DNA of 64,000 nucleotides, taken from contig CBDFHF010000002.1 in NCBI GenBank assembly GCA_965247565.1, positions 186,001 through 250,000 of the forward strand. The letters are read 5' to 3'. The notes under the pieces are model-generated. The model searched no databases. It had not been told where the DNA came from and was given only the letters and a program-made list of their open reading frames with translations. This DNA comes from CBDFHF01 sp965247565 (GTDB lineage: Bacteria > Pseudomonadota > Gammaproteobacteria > Methylococcales > Methylomonadaceae). Positions 26,207-35,045 of this stretch are shown in pieces; the first letter of the stretch is position 1, and every line of letters starts with the position of its first letter. Made by a program: the position numbers and the translations under genes.

Positions 26207-26570
26207 GATAAGTGAGCCTGAGTTTCGGACAAGCGCACTTATACTTCCACCGTATATGTTTACGGGATTCTCAACAAACTATAGAATCCGAGCGCCTGTT
26301 TCGTTTAAGCTTCAAAAGCATAGCGGGATATTTAAAAGCGCTACATTGCTATTTTTTACCTTGGGCGGTGAGAGCGCTCGCAAGCATCTATGCGAAAATT
26401 TTGGGTTAACGATTAATGTGTTAACCCAAGGTTACTGGGATCGTTTCGAAAAGTAGTCGGAGGCAACACGCTATGTAAATAGATTTATAGAAATTTCTTC
26501 GCCTTAAACGCCGGCCTTGTCCGGCTATTCTAATCACCATCAGCTCTTTAGCGGCGCCAAAGTTATTTAT
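26207..26570. other. 364-base intergenic region between thiC leader and truD
   Basis: No credible gene: the small open frames here have no recognisable features. It contains an inverted repeat at 26401-26429 (listed separately) and presumably the truD promoter. Confidence 0.5.
26401..26429. repeat. 10-bp inverted repeat upstream of truD
   Basis: TTGGGTTAAC is followed by nine bases and the exact reverse complement GTTAACCCAA. No T-run follows. It could be a regulator-binding palindrome or a hairpin; its role is unknown. Confidence 0.45.
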
Positions 26571-27596
26571 ATGAACTCAATGGATCAACTGCCCATCTGG
26601 CCTTATGTTTATGGATCACCGTCCGGGACTGGCAAAATTCGCTGTTTGCCGGAAGATTTTATTGTGCAGGAACATCTGTCATTTGAGCCTTCCGGCTCTG
26701 GTGAGCATGTTTTTTTGCAGATCGAAAAGACCGGTGAAAATACCGAATTCGTTGCTAGACAATTGGCTCGCTTTGCCAATGTTCGGCAGCGAGATATCAG
26801 TTTTGCTGGGTTAAAAGATCGCCATGCAGTCACCACACAATGGTTTAGTGTCTGGTTACCTGGTAAAGCGGATCCGGATTGGCAACAATTTGCTACAGCT
26901 CAGCTTAAAGTATTACAAACAATACGGCATGCTCGAAAGCTAAAACGTGGCGTATTATCAGGTAACGGTTTTGTGTTAACGATTCGCGATTGGCAGGGCG
27001 ATCAAGCCAAAACCATCCAACAGCTGCAAGCTATGAAAGACCATGGCATCGCCAATTATTTTGGTGAACAGCGTTTTGGACATAATGGCCAAAATATCAA
27101 CAAAGCTTTGGCGATGTTTCAGGGCGCGAAGGTAGGACGCGAGCAGCGCAGTTTGTATTTATCGGCGGCACGCTCGTTTTTGTTTAACCAGATATTAGCT
27201 GTTCGGGTTGAGCAGCAGTTGTGGAATCAAGCTATTGCTGGCGACAACTATATGTTTTCGGGTTCGCACAGCAATTTCAGATCGGAGCAAGCAGATGCTG
27301 AAATCATCCGCCGTTTGCAAGCTAATGAAATTCATCCGACCGGCGCGTTATGGGGCAGGGGAGAGTCGGCGGTTTCGAGCGATTCTTTTACTATTGAGCA
27401 AGCGATTATTGATGCGTATCCTGAACTTGCTCAGGGTCTGTGTGCTTTTGGAGTGGATGCTAATCGTCGGCCATTAAGGGTGAATGTTCCTGATTTGCAC
27501 TGGCAATTTATGAAGAAAAATGAGTTTGTGCTGAGTTTTACATTGCCTGCGGGCAGTTATGCAACGGCTTTGTTGCGGGAAATAATTGAGCTATAA
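26571..27596 (+). CDS. truD: TruD, tRNA pseudouridine(13) synthase
   Basis: About 341 residues from the ATG at 26571; the ATG at 26580 is an alternative, and the longer frame from 26517 adds sequence not seen in TruD. Motifs of the family are RCLPEDFIVQEHL, FAGLKDRHAVTTQWFSV (with the catalytic Asp of KDRHA), NYFGEQRFGHNGQN, LYLSAARSFLFNQIL and the final LPAGSYATALLREII. It modifies uridine 13 of tRNA-Glu. It is convergent with the PAS/CBS regulator gene downstream. Confidence 0.95.
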   Translation: MNSMDQLPIWPYVYGSPSGTGKIRCLPEDFIVQEHLSFEPSGSGEHVFLQIEKTGENTEFVARQLARFANVRQRDISFAGLKDRHAVTTQWFSVWLPGKADPDWQQFATAQLKVLQTIRHARKLKRGVLSGNGFVLTIRDWQGDQAKTIQQLQAMKDHGIANYFGEQRFGHNGQNINKALAMFQGAKVGREQRSLYLSAARSFLFNQILAVRVEQQLWNQAIAGDNYMFSGSHSNFRSEQADAEIIRRLQANEIHPTGALWGRGESAVSSDSFTIEQAIIDAYPELAQGLCAFGVDANRRPLRVNVPDLHWQFMKKNEFVLSFTLPAGSYATALLREIIEL

Positions 27597-27663
27597 GAGG
27601 CCGTAACGAAGCATGTAAACTTTGTTTTCGGGTAAAAAATCCAGACTTTACCTGACTTTAGGT

Positions 27664-29610
27664 CTATGCCATTCGTGCAGCAAGTTCCCGGATTTTACGT
27701 TCGGTAATATCGATACAGAAACCTCTAAACCCCACAAAATTTCCTTTATCTTTTACATGGGGTATGGCTTGATCCATTACCCATCGGTATTCACCAACGG
27801 AATTTTTTATTCTATAGTCGACACTAAAAGTTTTTCGCCCGATCATCGCTCTTTGAAAAGCCTCCAAGTACTCTTTTAAATCATCAGTATGTATTTGTCT
27901 TGCCCAGCCATTACCACACAGTTCACTAAGCTGGAGACCTGTGAATTCAAGACAAAACTCACTAAAATAAAAAATTTTACCGTCGATTCCCGACTCCCAG
28001 AACATGATGGGATACGCATTAGTCATATCATGAAAATTTTTCTGCTCCTGCTTGAGTTTGGTTTCCATCTCGACTCGTTCGGTTATATCTTCCTCCACCG
28101 CTACAAAGCGGGTCAATTCGCCTTGCTCATTATAGATTGGCGTAATTGAAGCTAATACCCAATATGTAGTTCCTGATTTAGATTGATTACACAGCTCTCC
28201 TTTCCATGTCTGACCTGAATCAAGCGTTTGCCACAAATTGTGGTAAACACTGGGTTGGGTTGAACCTGATTTAAGGAAACGAGGATTTAATCCCTTGATT
28301 TCCTCTAGGGCATAACCTGAAATGTGTTCAAAGGCTTTATTGACATATTCAATATTGCCAAATTTATCAGAAATTAGAACCATCCCGGCCGTTTGTTGTA
28401 CGGCGTTGGTCAACATGTTGATATGGTCTTCCTGAGCAGAGACTATTTGTTTGTTTTGTCCAAGAATTTCCTCTAATAAATGCAAGTAGGAGTGTTCTAT
28501 GACTTGAAGAATATCAGCCAGCCCCAAAACTTTTAATAATGTGCCATCATGGTCCAGCACGACAAGATGCCTGATTTTTTTTACTTCCATAAGTTGTCTT
28601 GCTGCGAGTAGTGTCGTCTCCCCGTTCACGGTGATCAAGGGTTTGTTTTCCAATTCACAGACGAGGGTATTGGTGTACTTGTTAGCGATTAACCCCATTA
28701 AATCTCTTTCAGTAAAAGCGAACATTTCACGTTCAAGCAAGCTGATAATTGATATTTCAGTATTTTTTAAACGCATCAATCGAGCAACTTCAGAAACGGG
28801 CAGGTTTTCTTTTATAACGAGTGGGCTTTTATAGACAACCGATTTGACGTCTTTCACCATCAAAAAAGATTCAATGCCATGACTTCGAACCAAGTCTGTT
28901 TGAGAAACAACCCCAGTGGCTTTAGCAAATCTATCCACCACTAGTAGATGGCGAATTCCTTTACAGCGCATCGATAGAACGGCATCGCTTAAAGGTTTCC
29001 ATTCTTGGATAGTGATTACCGGACTGTGCATGACCTCACCGATAAGGGTCTCAAATACTGATGGGTCTGATAAGTCTAGTTTTAGTGCATCGGCTTCAGT
29101 CCAAATCCCGACGTAATGGTCATTTCGAGTAACAATGATGGAGCTTTTTTGATGAGTATGTAACAGATTAGCGGCTTCTAACACCGTAGTATGCGTATCG
29201 CAGTAGAGAATATCTGAGGAAGCTACATCACTGATCTTTTTTTCTTTTACGGCGTCTTTAAGCTGACTTTCATTACAAAATGACACGACACCTGAAAAGC
29301 GATAGCCACGACCATATTCGGTTTTAATCAATAAATCGGCGCCCGGACTCGCGTTCCGTAAGCTAGATTTAATGACCGAAATACTCCTGGCAATGCTTTC
29401 GTCTGAAGCATTTGTACCTTTCCAAACGATATCAATAAGCTGCCTTTTAGTCACTAACTTGCCATGACGTTGTAGAAGCACTTCAAGTACTGAGAGCTCC
29501 TTGGGTTTCAAATTAATCTTAAAACCACTTTCATGGAAAAGGCCTTGATCGCTTTTAAAATTGAAGTTATCAAAAAGTACGTGGAAAATTTGCTCCATCG
29601 TGCAGCTCAT
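27664..29610 (-). CDS. one-component regulator: winged helix, four CBS motifs, two PAS domains
   Basis: A 648-residue protein. Residues about 5-105 form an OmpR/ToxR-type winged helix (KPKELSVLEVLLQRHGKLVTKRQLIDIVW, ESIARSISVIKSSLR, TEYGRGYRF). Two CBS pairs follow (about 130-250 and 255-375; each has LLVVD/LVVLDHDG and ATGVVSQTDLV-type endings). Two PAS domains with PAC tails then occur (about 395-515 and 520-640; VLISDKFGNIEYVNKAFEHISGY and GFRGFCIDITERK). There is no transmembrane segment and no GGDEF, EAL or kinase domain; the chain ends soon after the last PAC. It should bind DNA in response to adenylate-type ligands at CBS and signals at PAS. It is divergent from the BLUF gene. A premature loss of a C-terminal output domain is possible but not shown. 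Confidence 0.82.
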   Translation of the reverse strand: MSCTMEQIFHVLFDNFNFKSDQGLFHESGFKINLKPKELSVLEVLLQRHGKLVTKRQLIDIVWKGTNASDESIARSISVIKSSLRNASPGADLLIKTEYGRGYRFSGVVSFCNESQLKDAVKEKKISDVASSDILYCDTHTTVLEAANLLHTHQKSSIIVTRNDHYVGIWTEADALKLDLSDPSVFETLIGEVMHSPVITIQEWKPLSDAVLSMRCKGIRHLLVVDRFAKATGVVSQTDLVRSHGIESFLMVKDVKSVVYKSPLVIKENLPVSEVARLMRLKNTEISIISLLEREMFAFTERDLMGLIANKYTNTLVCELENKPLITVNGETTLLAARQLMEVKKIRHLVVLDHDGTLLKVLGLADILQVIEHSYLHLLEEILGQNKQIVSAQEDHINMLTNAVQQTAGMVLISDKFGNIEYVNKAFEHISGYALEEIKGLNPRFLKSGSTQPSVYHNLWQTLDSGQTWKGELCNQSKSGTTYWVLASITPIYNEQGELTRFVAVEEDITERVEMETKLKQEQKNFHDMTNAYPIMFWESGIDGKIFYFSEFCLEFTGLQLSELCGNGWARQIHTDDLKEYLEAFQRAMIGRKTFSVDYRIKNSVGEYRWVMDQAIPHVKDKGNFVGFRGFCIDITERKIRELAARMA

Positions 29611-30195
29611 TTTTTATAGATTAAATGTTTGAGGGAATCACAAAAATAATTTCATTTCTAAAAGATTATTACAAATACAGCACTTTGCAATCTTTACTAA
29701 AAATGAGAGAGACGCCAGTTATCCGATAATGATTTGGTAATAATTTGAATTTCCGAATTTTACTTAAGGGCAAAGATTGGACTTTGGAGTTGAATCCGCA
29801 AGCTTAGGACGATTTACCCAGATCTAATTGAAACAACCACAGCCCATGGCCGGACACTGTAAATTGTCCTCCGAATCAGCCCTCATAGAGTGATGAGCAA
29901 TAGCGCTGTAAATCCTGATCAAATATTACTCATTGGTGCAGCAAAAAGTATTTTTTGATAAAGATTAGATTTAAAAATTTTGAGAAACTGCGTAGGGCAG
30001 ACGATTTGGCTTTCAAAAATGTCAAATCTGTAACGTTTTTAAATCCATATTCAATAGGTTAAGGCGTATTTGTCAAAACATATCGTAATTACGTTGATCT
30101 TGTCATTTTAATTACGGCTCACAAAGTTAATTATCAATGTCCAAAATATTCCGGATTTAATCAATGGGAGTGTTAGGGCTTGAATCCAACCAGAT
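29611..30195. other. 585-base divergent intergenic region
   Basis: The region lies between the minus-strand winged-helix regulator and the plus-strand BLUF gene. It is A/T-rich and without a credible coding frame. It is a likely place for both promoters and any binding sites of the regulator, but no clear promoter or operator repeat was identified by eye. Confidence 0.5.
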
Positions 30196-30645
30196 ATGAA
30201 GATTATTCGTTCCACTGACAACGTTATTGATTTGCAATCACTGGTATATGTATCCACCGCTGCGCATTTTTTTTCACCAGCAGAAATCGACCATCTACTA
30301 GAGCGCGCACAAGCTCGAAATACCCAAGAAGCAGTGACGGGCGTATTATTTTACAACGATGGCAGTATTCTCCAATATCTTGAGGGGCCTTCCTCTGGAT
30401 TAACCAACATCTACGACATCATCAAGGCCGACCCTCTGCATTATGGAGTCATTGAACTACTTCATGAGTCTATTTCAACGCGTGAATTTCCGGACTGGCC
30501 CATGGCTTTTCACTCAACCAAACTAGTCAAGCCAAGGGAGGTTAATGAGCACTTATCACAATGGCTTAATGTGTCCGATGGTCCTATTTCGGTGGCACGC
30601 ATGATAATCACCAGACTCTGGAATCGAGGTCGATGGCCTGGTTAA
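30196..30645 (+). CDS. BLUF-domain blue-light sensor
   Basis: 149 residues, nearly all one BLUF (flavin) domain with a short C-terminal helix. The key photocycle residues are at the right spacing: Tyr18 (LVYVSTA), Asn42 (RNTQEAVTG), Gln60 (ILQYLEG), Trp101 and Met103 (WPMAF); these distances equal those in AppA. Blue light on FAD would switch the hydrogen-bond network around Tyr/Gln. No output domain is fused, so it must act by binding a partner. The divergent winged-helix/CBS/PAS regulator is the nearest candidate, by inference only. Confidence 0.93.
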   Translation: MKIIRSTDNVIDLQSLVYVSTAAHFFSPAEIDHLLERAQARNTQEAVTGVLFYNDGSILQYLEGPSSGLTNIYDIIKADPLHYGVIELLHESISTREFPDWPMAFHSTKLVKPREVNEHLSQWLNVSDGPISVARMIITRLWNRGRWPG

Positions 30646-30652
30646 CATAGAA

Positions 30653-30670
30653 GTAAGTAATTTTACTTAC
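30653..30670. terminator. weak hairpin between BLUF and PBP genes
   Basis: GTAAGTAA TT TTACTTAC is a perfect 8-bp inverted repeat just after the BLUF stop, between convergent genes. The stem is A/T-rich and no T-run follows, so it is only a candidate terminator. Confidence 0.35.
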
Positions 30671-30807
30671 CCCTTCGATCGTTAGACGCTCGTCATATCA
30701 ACTGCCAAATGCCAAAATTTGCTACTGGCCTTACCATTAGATCTCACCTGCCAGTTTTGATCTAAATCAAGATGGTAACTTTGAACAGCGATAGCGATGA
30801 GCATCAG

Positions 30808-33800
30808 CTAATGAGTGCTTATTGGGTTGAATTTATTCAGTGTGGTAACCGCTACTCGGGGTTCAAACTTGGCGTTTTCGTTTGGAGTTTTGGTGATTAG
30901 CGGTGTTAATGTCGGCTTTAGAAATTTCATGATTTGCACCGGTAAAGCGCTGGTAAAGTGATAATTTCCGGCATTTGGGCCTTGCACATAAGCAGTGATA
31001 ACACCAAAAAACCGGTCACCGATAAAGAAAGTGAACGTGGCAGCCCGACTAATGAATTTGGATGAGATTAACCGACCACGTTCTCCCCAGATTTCTTGTC
31101 TATGATCGCCGGTGCCGGTTTTTCCGCCAACTACTAATGGTTTGTCGTCAGCATCCGTGTAGATGCCTCTGAGACGGCCAGCGGTGCCGCCGTCCACCAC
31201 GCCTACTAGCGCAGCGCGCGCGACTTTGGCGATTTCAGGAGCAAATATGCGTTGACCTGATTCAGGTATTTTGCTGAGTACCGTTTCATAGGGCGTAGCA
31301 GTCGCGTAATGGAAACTTTCAAATCGTACTGTGGCTAAGCGCACGCCATCATTCACTAAGATGCCCATTAATTCGGCTAATGCAGCGGGTCTGTCTCCAG
31401 ATGCGCCAATAGCCGTTGCGTATGAGGGCGTTAAGCCATTAAAGGGGTAGCCCACTCGTTTCCAGGCAGTATGGATCTCTTTGAAAGCTTCTGCCTCTAA
31501 TAGCGTAAGAATACGTCGTTGCTGGCTGGCTTTTCTATTGCTTTTTAATAACCAACGGTAGACTGCTAAGCGCTGTTCTTTACTTGCTTCCAGCACTTCA
31601 TCTCGGGTTGCATTGGGATGCTTTGCCAAATAACCCACCAGCCATAATTCCAACGGATGAATTTTAGTAATATAACCCTGGTCTTGTAAGTCGAAATTTT
31701 CGGGTGAGTATTTGTAACGCAGTTCCTCAATATTTTCACCACTGCCTAACGCTGCGCTAGGTAGATGCGCTTTTAGGAATCGGGGCAGAGCAGTGGAGTC
31801 ATATTGTTCTGGGTAAATGGCCTGATACAGCATAGTCAATCGCGACGCTTTTGGGTATACGCGCTGAGTTAGCATGGCTAAAGCTTCATCAGCAGTTTTA
31901 CCCTGGTATCGGGCATAAAAGCGACGCAAGTACACCCGCCCTTCATTATCAGCAAAACGTTCTAAGTATTCCTGACGTTTGGGATCTTCAGGGCTTTCTA
32001 ACCAACGCGCTAAACCGCCGGGTTTATAAAGATGATGATAGGCGACTTCGCGCATCAAACGAATAAATACCAGATTGGTAGAGTCCCTCAGTGCATGCCG
32101 TATAGACATGATTTTGCCATTTTCAGACTTATCAAAGTTATTAAATTGGTGCACGCCGCCGCCGGTGAAAAAGCCTTCATAAGGGCTGGCAGAGTATTTT
32201 TTATCCAGGGCAAGGTTTAGTAAATCTTCTAAATTGATGCCGGGATTTTGGCTTAATTGCGCAATGACCCAAGCGGAGAGAAAATCGCGCGGATGTAATT
32301 CAACCTGTTTTAAATCTTTTGCTGAACGACCTTGGTATTGTTTATAGACTTCGGTGACTAGTTCCAGATAATGCACCATAGTGCGCAGCTTGGAAGTTGA
32401 ACCCAAATCCAGGCGTACACCTTCGTTAATATCGAGTGGTTGATCATAGTTGTCAGTTTGAATACGCAGTAAATTGCCGCTATCACTGCGTTCAAACAGC
32501 ATCAAACTATAAATAACTGGGCTTAAATCGGTGGTGTTATTCAGTAATCTAAAACCGAGTATGCCCGATTCAGTCGCACCATCTTTTTCATTTAAACGGT
32601 GCAGCGATTTACTGACGGCTTGTTGTATATCAAAATCCAGGGTGGTTTTGACGGTTAAATCGAGCCGGTCCAATTCGTAGTTGGATTTAACACCGACAGC
32701 TTTTGCCAATCGGGTTCTCAATACGGACTGAGTTTTTTTCTCCGTGACAAAACTGGCTTGAGTGAGTCCTTCTTTAACTGGTTGTAAAGTGGATTCTTTC
32801 AAAGCTGCATCGCGAAGTGCCGGAGAAATCACGCCTTGATCGGCCATTAACCGCAGATATTTATCAGTCAAGTTTTGTAAGGCTTGATAGCCGCGCCCGA
32901 GCAGATAAGAAGGACGTCTTTGAGATAATAGTATGTTCAGCACCTTGCGGTAGGCTTGCGCCTGTTGCGGGGTAATATGTTCTGCGGACTTAATGCTTTC
33001 TGAGTTGAGTAGTCTGTTGACTTCGTTAAAATCAGCATTAAACCAGGCGCTAAGTCCGTCTCCTAGTCCGTGTACTTCACCTTGTTTAGCCGTAGCTGCA
33101 AGCGGCATAGAATTTAAGTAGGCGAGCGCTATACCCCGCCTCATTTGCCGAGTGTCTGGTCCTAGCAAATAAGCTCTCACTGAAGCACTGGCCATTTGCC
33201 GAAATTTGTCGATGACTGAATTCGTGTAGCCATTTTCAGAGTGGCGGTATTTTTCCAGCTGTGTGGCTAAGGTGCTGCCGCCCGGAACATTAATATCCGC
33301 CCCGAGTTTACGAGCCATCATTTGCAGGCTAGCAAACGCCAACCGATCCCACTCAATCGCTGGGTTAAAGTTAGCGCGACCATCGTCTAATAGTTCACGA
33401 TTTTCGATATACAGTAATGTGTATAGAACTAGCGGAGGAATAGCTTCAAAATTTGGATAACCGTGCTCGGGGTAGGTTGCGCTAAATAATGGTTGATTGT
33501 TTTTGTCAACAATTCGCAACCCGGCTTGGGTTTTTTCGTTATAGATCGGAAACAATCCATAGTCTAGTAGCTGCGTCATCATGGCCGAAGGCGCGGCTTG
33601 CGCGGTAACATTGAAACCAGCTTTCTGTAGACGTTGAATCGAGTCGGGTAGTAACGAGTAACCCAGGCGTTCGTCATAAGGTCCGTATTGAGGGTAACGA
33701 ATTGTCGAATTCGAACCGGGATTAACTTTAAAGCTCAACTGTTTTGTAATTTCGGACAGATAGTGAGCTTGTAGTGTCGATGTTTTGATTTCCTCCCTAA

Positions 33801-33909
33801 CGCATTGCAGAAAGATAGCGCCTACTATCAAGAAGCCAAGCAAAAGGGGTAGCACAAAAGACCTACGGATTATTCGCTTATTCATTTGCATGGCTTGCTG
33901 GTTTACCAA
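30808..33909 (-). CDS. large class A-type penicillin-binding protein (GT51 + transpeptidase)
   Basis: 1033 residues with one N-terminal membrane anchor (about 16-36, FVLPLLLGFLIVGAIFLQ). A glycosyltransferase 51 domain follows: the catalytic Glu169 in IENRELLDD and the PGGSTLATQLEKYRHSEN motif. The transpeptidase then has STSK (near residue 503), STN (DSTNLVF) and KTGTG (near residue 930). It polymerises and cross-links peptidoglycan from the periplasmic side. It is larger than PBP1a/1b and its GT motif differs from the usual QGGSTITQQL, so it is a divergent, accessory-type subgroup. In-frame ATGs at codons 7 and 9 are alternative starts. Confidence 0.88.
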   Translation of the reverse strand: MVNQQAMQMNKRIIRRSFVLPLLLGFLIVGAIFLQCVREEIKTSTLQAHYLSEITKQLSFKVNPGSNSTIRYPQYGPYDERLGYSLLPDSIQRLQKAGFNVTAQAAPSAMMTQLLDYGLFPIYNEKTQAGLRIVDKNNQPLFSATYPEHGYPNFEAIPPLVLYTLLYIENRELLDDGRANFNPAIEWDRLAFASLQMMARKLGADINVPGGSTLATQLEKYRHSENGYTNSVIDKFRQMASASVRAYLLGPDTRQMRRGIALAYLNSMPLAATAKQGEVHGLGDGLSAWFNADFNEVNRLLNSESIKSAEHITPQQAQAYRKVLNILLSQRRPSYLLGRGYQALQNLTDKYLRLMADQGVISPALRDAALKESTLQPVKEGLTQASFVTEKKTQSVLRTRLAKAVGVKSNYELDRLDLTVKTTLDFDIQQAVSKSLHRLNEKDGATESGILGFRLLNNTTDLSPVIYSLMLFERSDSGNLLRIQTDNYDQPLDINEGVRLDLGSTSKLRTMVHYLELVTEVYKQYQGRSAKDLKQVELHPRDFLSAWVIAQLSQNPGINLEDLLNLALDKKYSASPYEGFFTGGGVHQFNNFDKSENGKIMSIRHALRDSTNLVFIRLMREVAYHHLYKPGGLARWLESPEDPKRQEYLERFADNEGRVYLRRFYARYQGKTADEALAMLTQRVYPKASRLTMLYQAIYPEQYDSTALPRFLKAHLPSAALGSGENIEELRYKYSPENFDLQDQGYITKIHPLELWLVGYLAKHPNATRDEVLEASKEQRLAVYRWLLKSNRKASQQRRILTLLEAEAFKEIHTAWKRVGYPFNGLTPSYATAIGASGDRPAALAELMGILVNDGVRLATVRFESFHYATATPYETVLSKIPESGQRIFAPEIAKVARAALVGVVDGGTAGRLRGIYTDADDKPLVVGGKTGTGDHRQEIWGERGRLISSKFISRAATFTFFIGDRFFGVITAYVQGPNAGNYHFTSALPVQIMKFLKPTLTPLITKTPNENAKFEPRVAVTTLNKFNPISTH

Positions 33910-34190
33910 ACGTATAGGTTTTGCTGCTAGTTATGAGTTAGTTGATGTTGTGTTCTGACAAACCGTTTTCCAATCGACCAAAATTTATGATCTGGCTTCT
34001 ATTTTTGCTGGAAATAAGCCGCCAAACGGGTGTTCAAACATGACTATGAGTATAGCAAATAAACGAAATAACACAGAGCAGGTTAGTTATTAATTTATAT
34101 GACTTTATCCTAAAGCAACCGATAATACCGGTTGATGTAAAATGCCAAGTCATACCAAGCCGTTGCTGTAACACTTAGAGAATAGAAAAA

Positions 34191-35033
34191 ATGACTCAAA
34201 CCGATGAAGTATTGGTGATTTATCACGCTGATTGCCTGGATGGCTTTGGGGCCGCTTGGAGCGCTTTTTGTAAATTTAAGGATCAGGCTCGTTACATTCC
34301 TGCTCGACACGGAGACGAAATGCCGGAGTTCACGGCAGGAGCAAAAGTTTACATCTTGGATTTTTGCTATCCAGCGTCTTGCCTGATGAAGGCGGCAAAG
34401 TCAGCAGGTCAGATTTTTCTAATTGATCATCATGTTACTGCGATGGAGCAGGTAGATGACTATTTTAAAGCCACACCCGTACCCGAAAATCTGTCAATTA
34501 ACTTCGATATGAACAGAAGTGGCTGTGTGTTGGCATGGCAGCATTTTTTTCACGACATTGAACCGCCTAAAATTCTCTTGCACATTGAAGATCGTGATTT
34601 GTGGAAATACAAATTAGATGGGACACAGGAAATTACCGCCGCTATTTACGAACGCATGCCTATCGCCTTTACCGATTTTGCGGCGCTGGATTTGTCTGAA
34701 CTACAGGCTCATGGCTCTATTTTGTTGGCGCAGTTTATGGGTATGGTTACCCGACTGGCCAAATCAGCGCATCCGGTAACTGTTGATGGCAAACACGGTT
34801 TGGCAGTCAATGCGCCGTCATTTTTTTCCAGTGATTTGGGCCAAGTTCTGGCTAAAAACTCAGGTACATTTGGGTTGATTTATCAGTACGACGGTAAAAG
34901 GCAAAAATGGAATTTTTCTTTACGATCAATCGGGGATTTTAATGTGGCTAATATGGCAAAGGGTTTTGGTGGTGGTGGGCATAAAAATGCAGCCGGATTT
35001 TCATTGGATACCAATCCATTTATTCACTTTTAG
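34191..35033 (+). CDS. DHH-family phosphoesterase
   Basis: A 280-residue protein. The N-terminal DHH domain is visible as IYHADCLDGFGAAWSA, VYILDFCYP and IFLIDHHVTAMEQ, with the metal-binding Asp and His residues. The C-terminal DHHA1 motif is GFGGGGHKNAAGF. The family includes oligoribonucleotide and cyclic dinucleotide phosphodiesterases. The short length and lack of a regulatory domain match a poorly characterised subgroup, so the substrate is not assigned. It precedes the flippase gene by 12 bases and may be co-transcribed with it. Confidence 0.9.
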   Translation: MTQTDEVLVIYHADCLDGFGAAWSAFCKFKDQARYIPARHGDEMPEFTAGAKVYILDFCYPASCLMKAAKSAGQIFLIDHHVTAMEQVDDYFKATPVPENLSINFDMNRSGCVLAWQHFFHDIEPPKILLHIEDRDLWKYKLDGTQEITAAIYERMPIAFTDFAALDLSELQAHGSILLAQFMGMVTRLAKSAHPVTVDGKHGLAVNAPSFFSSDLGQVLAKNSGTFGLIYQYDGKRQKWNFSLRSIGDFNVANMAKGFGGGGHKNAAGFSLDTNPFIHF

Positions 35034-35045
35034 CTAGTTAATTTC

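Noticed and set aside
26212..26456. Two small plus-strand frames before truD
   Set aside because: No ribosome site, no recognisable composition or motif; they overlap each other in different frames.
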